Part shown: positions 7,874 to 16,505 of the stretch, one piece after another | Layout of the letters: the number at the start of each line of letters is the position of its first letter | Position numbering within the stretch: the first letter of the stretch is position 1 | Source of the DNA: Flavobacterium sinopsychrotolerans | GTDB taxonomy: Bacteria; Bacteroidota; Bacteroidia; Flavobacteriales; Flavobacteriaceae | Direction: 5' to 3' | DNA length: 44,056 bases | Assembly: GCF_900110375.1 (NCBI RefSeq) | Contig: NZ_FODN01000009.1 | Coordinates: forward strand, 122,543-166,598 | Notes under the pieces: model-generated | Told to the model about the DNA's origin: nothing | What the model saw: only the letters and a program-made list of their open reading frames with translations | Database searches by the model: none | Program-made: the position numbers and the translations under genes

Positions 7874-9073
7874 ATGATTGATAAAGTAATACCCTACGGT
7901 CGTCAAAATATTACGCAAGAAGACATTAATGTTGTTGTTGAAGCATTGCAGTCCGATTATTTGACACAAGGTCCTAAAATTTTAGAGTTCGAAAAAGCTT
8001 TTGCAGAATATGTAGGAAGTACTTATGCGGTAGCTGTTTCTAATGGAACTGCTGCATTGCATTTATGTGCATTAGCATTAGATGTAAAGGATGGGGACAA
8101 AGTGATTACAACACCCATCACTTTTGCGGCATCAGCAAACTGTGTACGTTACTGCGGTGGAGAAGTTGTTTTCTCAGATATTGATCCCGATACGTATCTT
8201 TTGGATATTGAAAAAGTAAAAGCATTATTAGAGGCATCTCCAAAAGGAACTTATAAGGGAATTATTCCTGTTGACTTTGCCGGTAGAGCTGTGGATTTAG
8301 AAGCGTACAGAAAATTAGCAGATCAATATGGTTTGTGGATTATTGAAGATGCTTGTCATGCTCCAGGTGGTTTTTTTGCTGATTCTAATGCTGAAACTCA
8401 GAATTGCGGTAATAGTAATTTTGCCGATATGGCTATTTTTTCTTTTCATCCTGTAAAGCATATTGCTTGTGGTGAAGGTGGGATGGTTACAACAAACAAT
8501 GAAGTTCTGTATAAAAAGCTTTTGGCGTTACGTACTCATGGAATTACTAAAAGCGAATCGGATTATAGTAATACTGTAGATTTTGCAAATGGTATAGCTA
8601 CCGAAAGTAGTGTTTATCCAGCGTGGTATATGGAAATGCAAACACTGGGATTCAATTATAGACTGACTGATTTTCAAGCTGCTTTAGGAACAAGTCAATT
8701 ACAAAGAGCTGATGATGGATTGGTAAAAAGAAGAGCCATTGCAGCAATTTATAATGAAGCCTTTAGAGGGAAGTCTTTTATACAAGGGCAATCGGGTGTT
8801 GTTGAGGGTCATGCTTATCATCTTTATGTCATTGAAGTAGAAGATAGATTGGGCTTGTATAGCTATTTGCGAGAAAATAATATTTTCGCTCAAATACATT
8901 ATATTCCTTGTCATTTGATGCCTTATTATAAACAATTTGGTTGGAAAGAAGGAGATATGCCAAATGCAGAGAAGTATTATAAAAACTGTATCAGTTTGCC
9001 AATGTATCCTACATTAACAAATGATGAACAGGAATTTGTTATCAATAAAATTGAAGATTTTTATAGTAACTAA
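7874..9073 (+). CDS. pseC: PseC-type UDP-4-keto-sugar aminotransferase
   Basis: PLP-dependent DegT/DnrJ/EryC1/StrS aminotransferase that aminates C4 of the PseB product to UDP-4-amino-4,6-dideoxy-N-acetyl-beta-L-altrosamine. EDACHAPGG near residue 158 holds the aspartate that contacts the PLP ring nitrogen, and FHPVKHIACGEGG carries the Schiff-base lysine at about K195. At 399 residues it has normal family length. It starts 3 bases after pseB, indicating co-translation. The pseB-pseC pairing makes the altrosamine assignment stronger than for a lone DegT aminotransferase. Confidence 0.92.
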   Translation: MIDKVIPYGRQNITQEDINVVVEALQSDYLTQGPKILEFEKAFAEYVGSTYAVAVSNGTAALHLCALALDVKDGDKVITTPITFAASANCVRYCGGEVVFSDIDPDTYLLDIEKVKALLEASPKGTYKGIIPVDFAGRAVDLEAYRKLADQYGLWIIEDACHAPGGFFADSNAETQNCGNSNFADMAIFSFHPVKHIACGEGGMVTTNNEVLYKKLLALRTHGITKSESDYSNTVDFANGIATESSVYPAWYMEMQTLGFNYRLTDFQAALGTSQLQRADDGLVKRRAIAAIYNEAFRGKSFIQGQSGVVEGHAYHLYVIEVEDRLGLYSYLRENNIFAQIHYIPCHLMPYYKQFGWKEGDMPNAEKYYKNCISLPMYPTLTNDEQEFVINKIEDFYSN

Positions 9074-9081
9074 TAAAATAT

Positions 9082-9948
9082 ATGAATAAACTTATTCTAG
9101 GAACAGTTCAGATGGGTTTGGATTATGGAATTAACAACAGTTCAGGAAAAATTTCTTTGGAGGATAGTTGTCTGATTTTGTCCAAAGCCTTTGAGTTAGA
9201 TATTGATACTTTAGATACAGCTGAAGCTTATGGTAATGCCCATCAAGTGATTGGAAACTTTCACTTATTTAATCCTGAAATTAAATTTAAAGTTATTACA
9301 AAAGTTCCGCATGATATAGTTGCTGGAGAAATTGAGCAAAAAATCAGAACTTACATAAATGATTTAAATGTTTATTGTTTAGAAGTTTTGATGTTTCATT
9401 CTTTTGATTCATACGAAAATAATAAATCAATTATAGCGATTTTAAAAGATTTAAAGAGTTTAGGGATCATCAAGCACATCGGAGTTTCCGTTTATACAAA
9501 CAATCAAATAGAGGCTTTGTTGTCGGAAGATGATGTAACTGTTGTTCAAATGCCATTTAATTTATTGGATAATGAGTCAATAAGAGGGGACTTAATAAAC
9601 AAGATGAAAGCTAAGGGAAAAGTCATTCATACAAGATCTGCTTTTTTACAAGGATTGTTTTTTAAAGAGCAGTTTGAAAATAATAGTATATCTCAAAAAT
9701 TGTCAAAAGAATTGATTGCTATAAAAAATATTTCTAAAGAGGAGAACACAAGTATTTCCAATTTAGCATTAAGTTATTGTCTAAGCCAAAAAGATATAGA
9801 TCAAGTCTTAATAGGTGTGGATTCAGTTAATCAGCTTATTGATAATTTAAAAGCAGTTGATTATAAAATGAATCACGTTACGTTACTAAAAATAAATAAA
9901 CTAAAAGTTGATAACTTAGATTTATTAAATCCATCACTATGGAAATAA
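9082..9948 (+). CDS. Aldo/keto reductase in the nonulosonate block
   Basis: An NAD(P)-dependent aldo/keto reductase of 288 residues. The full AKR catalytic tetrad is visible with standard spacing: D45, Y50 (DTAEAYG), K74 (ITKVP) and H106 (LMFHSF). This is not one of the six classical Pse enzymes, yet it lies inside the pse gene series between pseC and the cytidylyltransferase, overlapping the latter by 10 bases. Together with the class III aminotransferase two genes downstream it could convert a hydroxyl or carbonyl of the nonulosonate or of a precursor, giving an amino-modified derivative. The substrate is inference only. Confidence 0.85.
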   Translation: MNKLILGTVQMGLDYGINNSSGKISLEDSCLILSKAFELDIDTLDTAEAYGNAHQVIGNFHLFNPEIKFKVITKVPHDIVAGEIEQKIRTYINDLNVYCLEVLMFHSFDSYENNKSIIAILKDLKSLGIIKHIGVSVYTNNQIEALLSEDDVTVVQMPFNLLDNESIRGDLINKMKAKGKVIHTRSAFLQGLFFKEQFENNSISQKLSKELIAIKNISKEENTSISNLALSYCLSQKDIDQVLIGVDSVNQLIDNLKAVDYKMNHVTLLKINKLKVDNLDLLNPSLWK

Positions 9949-10700
9949 AAACAATATTAATTACTCAGGCCAGAACGGGAAGTACCAGATTACCTGGCAA
10001 AGTGTTGAAAGAAATTGGAGGACGATCATTACTTCAAATTCATCTGGATAGATTGAAAAAGTGTTCAAAAGTCTCTGAAATAATAGTAGCGACGACAAAT
10101 AAAGAAGAGGATTCCGAAATCTACAATAAAGCAATAGAATGGGGATTTGTTGCTTCGAGAGGATCAGAATCGGACGTGTTAGATCGGTTTTATCAAGCGG
10201 TTAAAGACAAGAAAGCCGACTGGATCGTACGGGTTACCTCTGACTGTCCTCTTATAGATTCGAGTTTAGTGGATAAAGTGATATCCTATGTTCAGGATAA
10301 TGATAAAGACTATGGGTCAAATGTCTTAATTGAAAATTTCCCTGATGGGCAAGATGTAGAAGTTTTTAAATTTTCGGCATTAGAAACAGCCTGGAAAAAT
10401 GCCGAATTATTATCAGAACGGGAACATGTTACTCCTTATATAAGAAATAATTCAGATTATAGAGGTGGAGCTTTATTTACGGCTATTAATTATCCTTGTG
10501 AAAGTGATTTTTCCAAAATTAGAATGACTGTAGATGAATCTAGTGATTTTGAATTAATAGAAATTTTAGTAAATAAATTAGGAGTTAAAAAATCTTGGGT
10601 GGAGTATACTAATTATATTATAGAAAATAATTTGACTAAAATAAATAATCAAATTATTAGAAATGAAGGGTTTTTAAAGTCATTAAAAAACGATAAATAA
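9939..10700 (+). CDS. pseF: SpsF-type CMP-nonulosonate cytidylyltransferase
   Basis: A nucleotidyltransferase of the SpsF / CMP-KDO synthetase-related family, 253 residues. ILITQARTGSTRLPGKVLKEIGG (about residues 5-27, shown in parts: QARTGSTRLPGK) is the nucleotide-binding signature and VRVTSDCPLIDS (about residues 99-110) the metal-binding part. In pse clusters this family fills the PseF role of activating the nine-carbon acid with CTP. The start overlaps the aldo/keto reductase by 10 bases and the stop shares one base with the next start, so translation is tightly coupled. The alternative is activation of another acid sugar. Confidence 0.8.
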   Translation: MEIKTILITQARTGSTRLPGKVLKEIGGRSLLQIHLDRLKKCSKVSEIIVATTNKEEDSEIYNKAIEWGFVASRGSESDVLDRFYQAVKDKKADWIVRVTSDCPLIDSSLVDKVISYVQDNDKDYGSNVLIENFPDGQDVEVFKFSALETAWKNAELLSEREHVTPYIRNNSDYRGGALFTAINYPCESDFSKIRMTVDESSDFELIEILVNKLGVKKSWVEYTNYIIENNLTKINNQIIRNEGFLKSLKNDK

Positions 10701-12007
10701 TGGGAACAGGACAAGAATTATATAAAAAAGCTAAATCATTAATTCCGGGAGGTACGATGTTACTTTCTAAGAGACCTGAAATGTTTTTACCGGATCATTG
10801 GCCTTCTTATTTTTCTAAGGCCAAAGGCTGTAAAATTTGGGATCTGGATGGTAAAGAATTATTGGATATGTCTATAATGGGCATTGGTACGAACACGCTA
10901 GGATATGGTAATGACGAAGTAGATGCGGCGGTACTGGAAACCGTAAAGAGCGGTAACATGAGTACGCTAAGTTGTCCTGAAGAAGTTTATTTGGCAGAAA
11001 AATTGATTGAGATGAATCCTTGGGCAGATATGGTTCGATTTGCACGAAGTGGTGGAGAGGCCAATTCGATCGCCATTAGAATAGCACGCGCAGCGTCAGG
11101 TAGAGATAAAGTAGCGATATGCGGGTATCACGGGTGGCACGACTGGTATTTGTCTGCCAATCACAATGATGGTGATGATTTGTCAGGACATCTGTTGCCT
11201 GGTTTAAGCCCAAAAGGAGTACCAAAGAATTTAAAAGATACCGTTTATCCTTTTAACTACAACAATTATGAAGAATTATTGTCAATTGTTGAGAACAATG
11301 ATATAGGTGTAATTAAAATGGAAGTGGTTCGCAATTATGGACCAGAAAACAATTTTTTGCAAAAAGTAAGAACATTAGCTACTCAAAAGAATATTGTTTT
11401 AATTTTTGATGAATGTACTTCAGGTTTTAGAGAAACTTTTGGTGGTATTTATCAGAAATATGGAGTAGAACCTGACATGGCTATGTATGGAAAGACTATC
11501 GGGAATGGTTATGCTTTAACAGCAGTTGTCGGAAAAAGATCTGTTATGGAAGCAGCTCAAACTACATTTATTAGTAGTACTTTTTGGACTGAAAGAATTG
11601 GTCCAACTGCTGCACTGGCTACTTTAAAGGTTATGGAGCATGTGAAGTCATGGGAAACTATTACCGAAACAGGAAATAAGATGAGACAGGGTTGGCAGCA
11701 ATTAGCGGATACTTATAATTTAGAAATTTCAATTTCAGGAATCCCTTCTTTGAGTACCTATAGTTTTAACAGTCCTGATGCTTTGGCCTACAAAACATTG
11801 ATTGCGCAAGAAATGTTAAAAAAAGGATTTTTAGCAAGTACCAATTTCTATGCTTCAACCGCTCACAATGATGAAAATCTTGATTTATATTTTAACGCAT
11901 TGGAGGATGTGTATAAAAGTATAAGCGAATGCAATACTGGGAAATTAAAGATTGAGAATTTACTAGAAGGCCCAATTTGTCATGGTGGATTTAAAAGATT
12001 AAATTGA
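10700..12007 (+). CDS. Class III aminotransferase, glutamate-1-semialdehyde aminomutase-like
   Basis: A PLP enzyme of fold type I, class III, 435 residues. SGGEANSIAIRIAR (118-131), FDECTSGFRE (236-245, with the PLP-contacting D237) and YGKTIGNGYA (263-272, Schiff-base lysine about K265) match the glutamate-1-semialdehyde aminomutase group. True hemL is a housekeeping gene for haem synthesis; this copy sits inside a sugar operon with a one-base TAATG overlap, so a role in aminating a sugar carbonyl or aldehyde is more likely. With the aldo/keto reductase it suggests a nonulosonic acid carrying an extra amino group, position unknown. I am sure of the family, not of the substrate. Confidence 0.85.
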   Translation: MGTGQELYKKAKSLIPGGTMLLSKRPEMFLPDHWPSYFSKAKGCKIWDLDGKELLDMSIMGIGTNTLGYGNDEVDAAVLETVKSGNMSTLSCPEEVYLAEKLIEMNPWADMVRFARSGGEANSIAIRIARAASGRDKVAICGYHGWHDWYLSANHNDGDDLSGHLLPGLSPKGVPKNLKDTVYPFNYNNYEELLSIVENNDIGVIKMEVVRNYGPENNFLQKVRTLATQKNIVLIFDECTSGFRETFGGIYQKYGVEPDMAMYGKTIGNGYALTAVVGKRSVMEAAQTTFISSTFWTERIGPTAALATLKVMEHVKSWETITETGNKMRQGWQQLADTYNLEISISGIPSLSTYSFNSPDALAYKTLIAQEMLKKGFLASTNFYASTAHNDENLDLYFNALEDVYKSISECNTGKLKIENLLEGPICHGGFKRLN

Positions 12008-12207
12008 AGATTGAATGCAGCAGTATTTATATTTATTAAACAATTGTTGTACTAAGTTATTAATCCTTTTCATTTATAGGGATATTAACATATTTGTGAT
12101 CTGAAGAAAAAAGCTAAATTTTTTATGATGATAATAAATGATCCAAATTGTTTTGAAGTTGTATTTTATATCTAGATAATTAAATTTATTTTTAGATAAA
12201 TAGGAAT

Positions 12208-13212
12208 GTGAGTTATCAAGTTACTGGAAGATTGAAAAAAGTGGAAGCAAAAAAAATTATTTTCAGAGTAGATGGATCCAAAAATATAGGTTTGGGTCAT
12301 TTAATACGTTGTATGGCTCTAGCTTTTATGTTGAAAGATGATTTCAAAATTATTTTTGTTTGTAAAGAGGCTCCTGAAAATATTGTAAAGGAATTAATCT
12401 CATCAGGATTTTTGTTTATAAAAATCAATACTGAAGTTGAATTTTTTAACATAATTAACGGTACATATATTGTAGTGCTTGATCACTACGGGCTGGACAC
12501 AAGTTACCAAAAAAAAATAAAAAAAATTGGCTGTAAATTGGTTTGTATTGATGATTTACATGACAAGGAATTCCATGCTGATTTAATAATTAATCATGCG
12601 CCTGGTGTTAAAGCGGATGATTATGATGCTAAGCAATACACTCAATTTGCCTTAGGGTTTGAATATGCTTTACTAAGACCAGTATTCCTGCAAGCTGCAA
12701 AACAAGAAAGGATAATTAAAAAGCTAGAAACCGTTTTTATTTGTTTTGGAGGTTCAGATGTTAAAAATCTCACAGTGCTAGCTCTAAATATTTTGCAGCA
12801 TATTGATCAATTTGAAAAAATAATTGTCGTTGTTGGAATTGTTTACGAAAATATAGAAGAATTAAAATTACTGATTGGAGAAAACCCAAAAATTCATTTA
12901 TATCATGCAATAGATGAAAAGACTATGCTAGCACTTTTGACAATGTCAGATATAGCAATTGTACCTTCAAGCGGTATTCTCCTGGAAGCAATAAGTGCTG
13001 GTTGTGTTATAGTATCAGGCATGTATGTAGATAATCAAAAGTTTATTTACCAAGCATACAAAAATGAAATGTGTTTTCATGATGCTGGTAGTTTTGAACC
13101 TTTGAACTTACAAAAAGCGATAACTGAGTCTTTTCAAAATTTCAAAAATATGAAGAAGTTTTTTGACGGAAATTCTGGAGAAAGATTATTGAACGTTTTC
13201 AATTATTTATGA
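12208..13212 (+). CDS. pseG: PseG-type UDP-sugar hydrolase
   Basis: Removes UDP from UDP-2,4-diacetamido-2,4,6-trideoxy-beta-L-altropyranose before condensation with phosphoenolpyruvate. IIFRVDGSKNIGLGHLIRC (residues 17-35) is the PseG N-terminal signature with the catalytic histidine at H31; the C-terminal half is a GT-B-like domain with SSGILLEAISAG near residues 252-263. The annotated start is GTG; a second in-frame GTG at 12241 would place the signature closer to the N-terminus, as in most PseG proteins, and cannot be excluded. About 200 AT-rich bases without a gene precede it. PseH follows after one base. Confidence 0.88.
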   Translation: MSYQVTGRLKKVEAKKIIFRVDGSKNIGLGHLIRCMALAFMLKDDFKIIFVCKEAPENIVKELISSGFLFIKINTEVEFFNIINGTYIVVLDHYGLDTSYQKKIKKIGCKLVCIDDLHDKEFHADLIINHAPGVKADDYDAKQYTQFALGFEYALLRPVFLQAAKQERIIKKLETVFICFGGSDVKNLTVLALNILQHIDQFEKIIVVVGIVYENIEELKLLIGENPKIHLYHAIDEKTMLALLTMSDIAIVPSSGILLEAISAGCVIVSGMYVDNQKFIYQAYKNEMCFHDAGSFEPLNLQKAITESFQNFKNMKKFFDGNSGERLLNVFNYL

Positions 13213-13213
13213 T

Positions 13214-13663
13214 ATGATCGACAAATTTAAAATTCGCTATGCTTCAGTTGAAGATTCGAAAATCTTATTTGACTGGGCTAATGATGCAGACGTCAGGGAA
13301 AATGCATTCAATACTGAAAAAATAAAATGGGAAAATCATCAGGAATGGTTTCGAAGTAAAATGGAATGCTCTAAAACTATTGTATTTATTTTAGAAATGG
13401 ATAGTATACCTGTTGGACAAGTAAGATTTGATTATGATACTGTAAATAAATATTGGTTATTAGATTATTCAATAGACAAGAAACAAAGAGGATTAGGATT
13501 GGGTTCATTACTAATTAATTATAGTATTAAAAAAGTGAAAGGTGACATTAGAGCCTTTGTGAAAACAGAAAACATTTCATCATGTAAGGTATTTGAAAAG
13601 AATAATTTTTTTATCAAAACCAATATTGAGGGTATAATTGAATATCGTTTTGAAAGTAAATAA
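13214..13663 (+). CDS. pseH: PseH-type GNAT N-acetyltransferase
   Basis: Acetylates the 4-amino group of the PseC product with acetyl-CoA, the step before PseG. It is a 149-residue GNAT protein. Its acetyl-CoA loop QRGLGLGSLL at 91-100 follows strand WLLDYSI, and NISSCKVFEKNNF near the end is the typical GNAT C-terminal helix. The start lies one base after the pseG stop. Assignment rests on family plus position between pseG and pseI. Confidence 0.85.
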   Translation: MIDKFKIRYASVEDSKILFDWANDADVRENAFNTEKIKWENHQEWFRSKMECSKTIVFILEMDSIPVGQVRFDYDTVNKYWLLDYSIDKKQRGLGLGSLLINYSIKKVKGDIRAFVKTENISSCKVFEKNNFFIKTNIEGIIEYRFESK

Positions 13664-13712
13664 TTTAAATGTAGAAATATTAATAGTTTTATTTAAAAAG
13701 AGGAATTAAGGA

Positions 13713-14684
13713 ATGAATAATTATTTAGAAACATTTACCGTTGATAATTCAATCTTTGGGGTTAAATTGATGGATAACGAAAATGAAGAGGAAATCAAAA
13801 TATTCTTCACTTTATTTAATGAATGTTTTGGCGAACGAGCTCATTTAGATAAGGAATGGTATAATTGGTATTATTCCAGTAATCCTAAAGGGGAATGTAA
13901 TAATTACTTATTATTTGATGTTAATAATGCGATATTGGTTGGGGCCTATGGTTTTGCTAAAATTCAGTACACGATTAATTTAAAATCAAATACAGGAGTT
14001 TTAGGAGTCAATGGTATGATAAGTAAAAAGTATGGGAGGCGAGGTCTTTTCTCTAAGTTAATGACTATCGCTTTAAATTACGAGACGAAAACTAATTTAG
14101 CATTTTCATTTCCACACGGTTTTAATCTAAGTTCAGTTAAAGGTCACATTAACTGCGGATGGTCGCTAAATGAAAATTTCCATTTTTATGAATTAATATC
14201 AAAAACTCCAATTGCTAAAAATAAAAAAATTAAAATCCTGACAATTGATGATTTATCTAAAATTGAATTTGGTTTGTTTAATAAGGAATCAAACTTTTAT
14301 TTTAATAGAGATAAAGATTTCATCAAATGGAGATTTTTCGAACGACCATCCAAAGAATATATCATTGTTGGAAACTTTGTTTCAGATCAATTAATTAACG
14401 GATATATGATTTTAGGAAGATATTTAAATAAAGATCAAAAAATTATAACTCAAATTGTTGATTATAGAGTAGAAAATGCTGAAGTTTTAGAGAATTTAAT
14501 AAAAACAGCGCTTGTTAATGGAGCTATTATTAATTTATTGATAAGTGAAGTTTCAGAGAATCTCCGCATTTTTAAAAAAATAGGTTTTGAAAAAAAGGAA
14601 GAATGTTACAAATTAATGACTTACCCAGATACTATTGATAATATGTATTTTGAGGGGTTATTAGGTGATTTTGATGTTGTGTGA
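13713..14684 (+). CDS. Second GNAT-family acyltransferase
   Basis: A 323-residue protein with an N-terminal GNAT core: NGMISKKYGRRGLFSKLM at 100-117 carries the CoA-binding RRG loop. The C-terminal half (from about residue 180) is another alpha/beta segment with IFKKIGFEKKEECYKLM near the end, which resembles a second degenerate GNAT unit. Such proteins are common in polysaccharide loci and usually acylate an amino sugar. Next to a PIG-L deacetylase and an extra aminotransferase, it may acylate a freed or newly made amino group of the nonulosonic acid. The DNA is much richer in A+T than the flanks. Substrate unknown. Confidence 0.75.
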   Translation: MNNYLETFTVDNSIFGVKLMDNENEEEIKIFFTLFNECFGERAHLDKEWYNWYYSSNPKGECNNYLLFDVNNAILVGAYGFAKIQYTINLKSNTGVLGVNGMISKKYGRRGLFSKLMTIALNYETKTNLAFSFPHGFNLSSVKGHINCGWSLNENFHFYELISKTPIAKNKKIKILTIDDLSKIEFGLFNKESNFYFNRDKDFIKWRFFERPSKEYIIVGNFVSDQLINGYMILGRYLNKDQKIITQIVDYRVENAEVLENLIKTALVNGAIINLLISEVSENLRIFKKIGFEKKEECYKLMTYPDTIDNMYFEGLLGDFDVV

Positions 14685-14737
14685 GTAAATTAGCTAAAAC
14701 GTTTTTAAATACTAATTAATGTATAAATTTTAAACTA

Positions 14738-15448
14738 ATGTTAGAATCATTAAGAAATAAACGAATAATGATTGTAGTTGCTCATCCTGATGATGAATTA
14801 TTGGGTTTAGGAGCAACATTTAATAAATTAATAAATGAATACAATGTGAAAACACAGGTTGTGATTCTTGGAGAAGGAATTACTTCGCGCGCAGACATTA
14901 GAGATGTTAAAGTTTGGGAGCATGAACTTGCAACTCACCGAGAGAACATTAATAATGCTCAGTTAGCTATCGGATATCACGGTACAAGTATTTATGATTT
15001 CCCTGATAACCGATTTGATTCGGTTGCTTTATTGGATATAGTAAAGGTTATCGAAAAAGAAAAGAAAATATTTAATCCGGATGTTATTTTTACACATCAT
15101 GGGGGTGATTTAAATATTGATCATCAAAGGACTTTCGAATCAATCATTACGGCTTGCAGACCGATGCAAGACGAGAATGTCAAAATGATTATAACATTTG
15201 AAACTCCTTCAGGTACTGAGTGGAGATCATCAACTGATCCGCGTCATTTTTTACCCAATTTATTTTTTAGTGTATCGGAGAGTAATATAGCAGCTAAGAT
15301 AAAAGGAATGGAGAGTTATGAGTTTGAACGCCGTAATTATCCTCATCCTCGTTCGCCTGAAGCATTAAAAATTCAGGCTCAAAGATGGGGTGTGGTAATA
15401 GGAACTAATTTTGCAGAGGCTTTTTGCCTCGTCAGATCAATAAATTAA
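14738..15448 (+). CDS. PIG-L family zinc N-deacetylase
   Basis: A 236-residue LmbE/PIG-L deacetylase. AHPDDELLGLG at 15-25 is the metal-binding motif and HHGGDLNIDHQ near residues 125-135 supplies the second histidine set. Known members remove N-acetyl groups from GlcNAc-PI, mycothiol precursors and other amino sugars. Between pseH and pseI, the likely target is an N-acetyl group of the diacetamido sugar, the nonulosonate or its CMP form, opening the site for a different acyl group from the neighbouring GNAT. PseI starts 7 bases after its stop. Confidence 0.85.
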   Translation: MLESLRNKRIMIVVAHPDDELLGLGATFNKLINEYNVKTQVVILGEGITSRADIRDVKVWEHELATHRENINNAQLAIGYHGTSIYDFPDNRFDSVALLDIVKVIEKEKKIFNPDVIFTHHGGDLNIDHQRTFESIITACRPMQDENVKMIITFETPSGTEWRSSTDPRHFLPNLFFSVSESNIAAKIKGMESYEFERRNYPHPRSPEALKIQAQRWGVVIGTNFAEAFCLVRSIN

Positions 15449-15455
15449 TTTAATT

Positions 15456-16505
15456 ATGAAAATAGAAAATATAGAGATTAATAATAATTCACCCGTTTTT
15501 ATTATTGCAGAATTATCTGCAAACCATAATGGTAGTATAGAAACGGCAATTGAAACCATACGAGGAGCCAAAAGAGCTGGTGCAGATTGCATCAAATTAC
15601 AAACGTATACTGCTGAGACTATTACCATAGACTCAAGAAAGGAAGATTTTTTAATCAAGGGAACCATTTGGGATGGAAAAAATTTGTATGATTTATATAA
15701 AGAAGCATATACTCCTTGGGAGTGGCATGAGCAGCTAATGAAAGTAGCCGAGGAAGAAGGCCTAGTTTGTTTTTCTTCACCCTTTGATAAAACTGCAGTT
15801 GATTTTTTAGAAACACTTAACGTTCCAGCTTACAAAATTGCTTCGTTCGAGATTACTGATATTCCTTTGATTGAATACGTAGCTTCAAAAGGAAAACCAG
15901 TAATATTTTCTACTGGTATTGCTGAGAAAGAAGATATCGAATTGGCTTTAGAGGCCTGTAAGCGAATGGGTAATAATGATATAGCTTTATTAAAATGCAC
16001 CTCTAGTTATCCTGCTCCAATACAGGAAGCCAATATGTGTATGGTAAAAGATTTGGCCGAACGTTACAATGTAATTAGTGGACTTTCGGATCATACAATC
16101 GGAGCGACTGTTCCAATAGTGGCAACTGTTTTTGGTGCAAAAATCATCGAGAAACACTTTATTTTAGATCGTTCCATTGGTGGTCCTGATGCCTCTTTCT
16201 CGATGAATGAAGCAGAGTTTACCGAAATGGTCAAAGCAGTCCGGGAAGCGGAAAGTGCTATAGGAAAAGTAGATTATAATCTGACTGAAAAACAAATGAA
16301 AGGAAAAGATTTTTCCAGAAGTTTATACGTTGTTGAAGATGTGAAAGATGGTGATACTATAACAGAAAGAAATGTGCGTTCCATAAGGCCTGGATTCGGA
16401 ATCCATCCAAAATATTTTACTCAGATTGAAGGCAGTACATTTAATCGAGATGTTGAGAAAGGGAGCAGAATGAATCTAGATTATGTAAATAATAAAAAAA
16501 TATGA
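15456..16505 (+). CDS. pseI: PseI-type pseudaminic acid synthase (NeuB family)
   Basis: Condenses the PseG product with phosphoenolpyruvate to the nine-carbon acid. The 349-residue protein has the NeuB TIM barrel (AELSANHNGS at 18-27, KLQTYTAETI, FSSPFDKTAVDFLE, GLSDHTIG, IIEKHF) and a C-terminal SAF/antifreeze-like domain from about residue 285 (RSLYVVEDVKDGD... IRPGFGIHP). The KLQTYTAETIT and SRKEDFLI segments fit PseI better than NeuB or LegI, in line with pseB/C/G/H in the same block. The next gene overlaps by 4 bases. Confidence 0.9.
   Translation: MKIENIEINNNSPVFIIAELSANHNGSIETAIETIRGAKRAGADCIKLQTYTAETITIDSRKEDFLIKGTIWDGKNLYDLYKEAYTPWEWHEQLMKVAEEEGLVCFSSPFDKTAVDFLETLNVPAYKIASFEITDIPLIEYVASKGKPVIFSTGIAEKEDIELALEACKRMGNNDIALLKCTSSYPAPIQEANMCMVKDLAERYNVISGLSDHTIGATVPIVATVFGAKIIEKHFILDRSIGGPDASFSMNEAEFTEMVKAVREAESAIGKVDYNLTEKQMKGKDFSRSLYVVEDVKDGDTITERNVRSIRPGFGIHPKYFTQIEGSTFNRDVEKGSRMNLDYVNNKKI

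Noticed and set aside
10700..12007. Housekeeping hemL (glutamate-1-semialdehyde aminomutase)
   Set aside because: Translationally coupled to sugar genes inside the nonulosonate block; a haem role is unlikely here although the family is the same.
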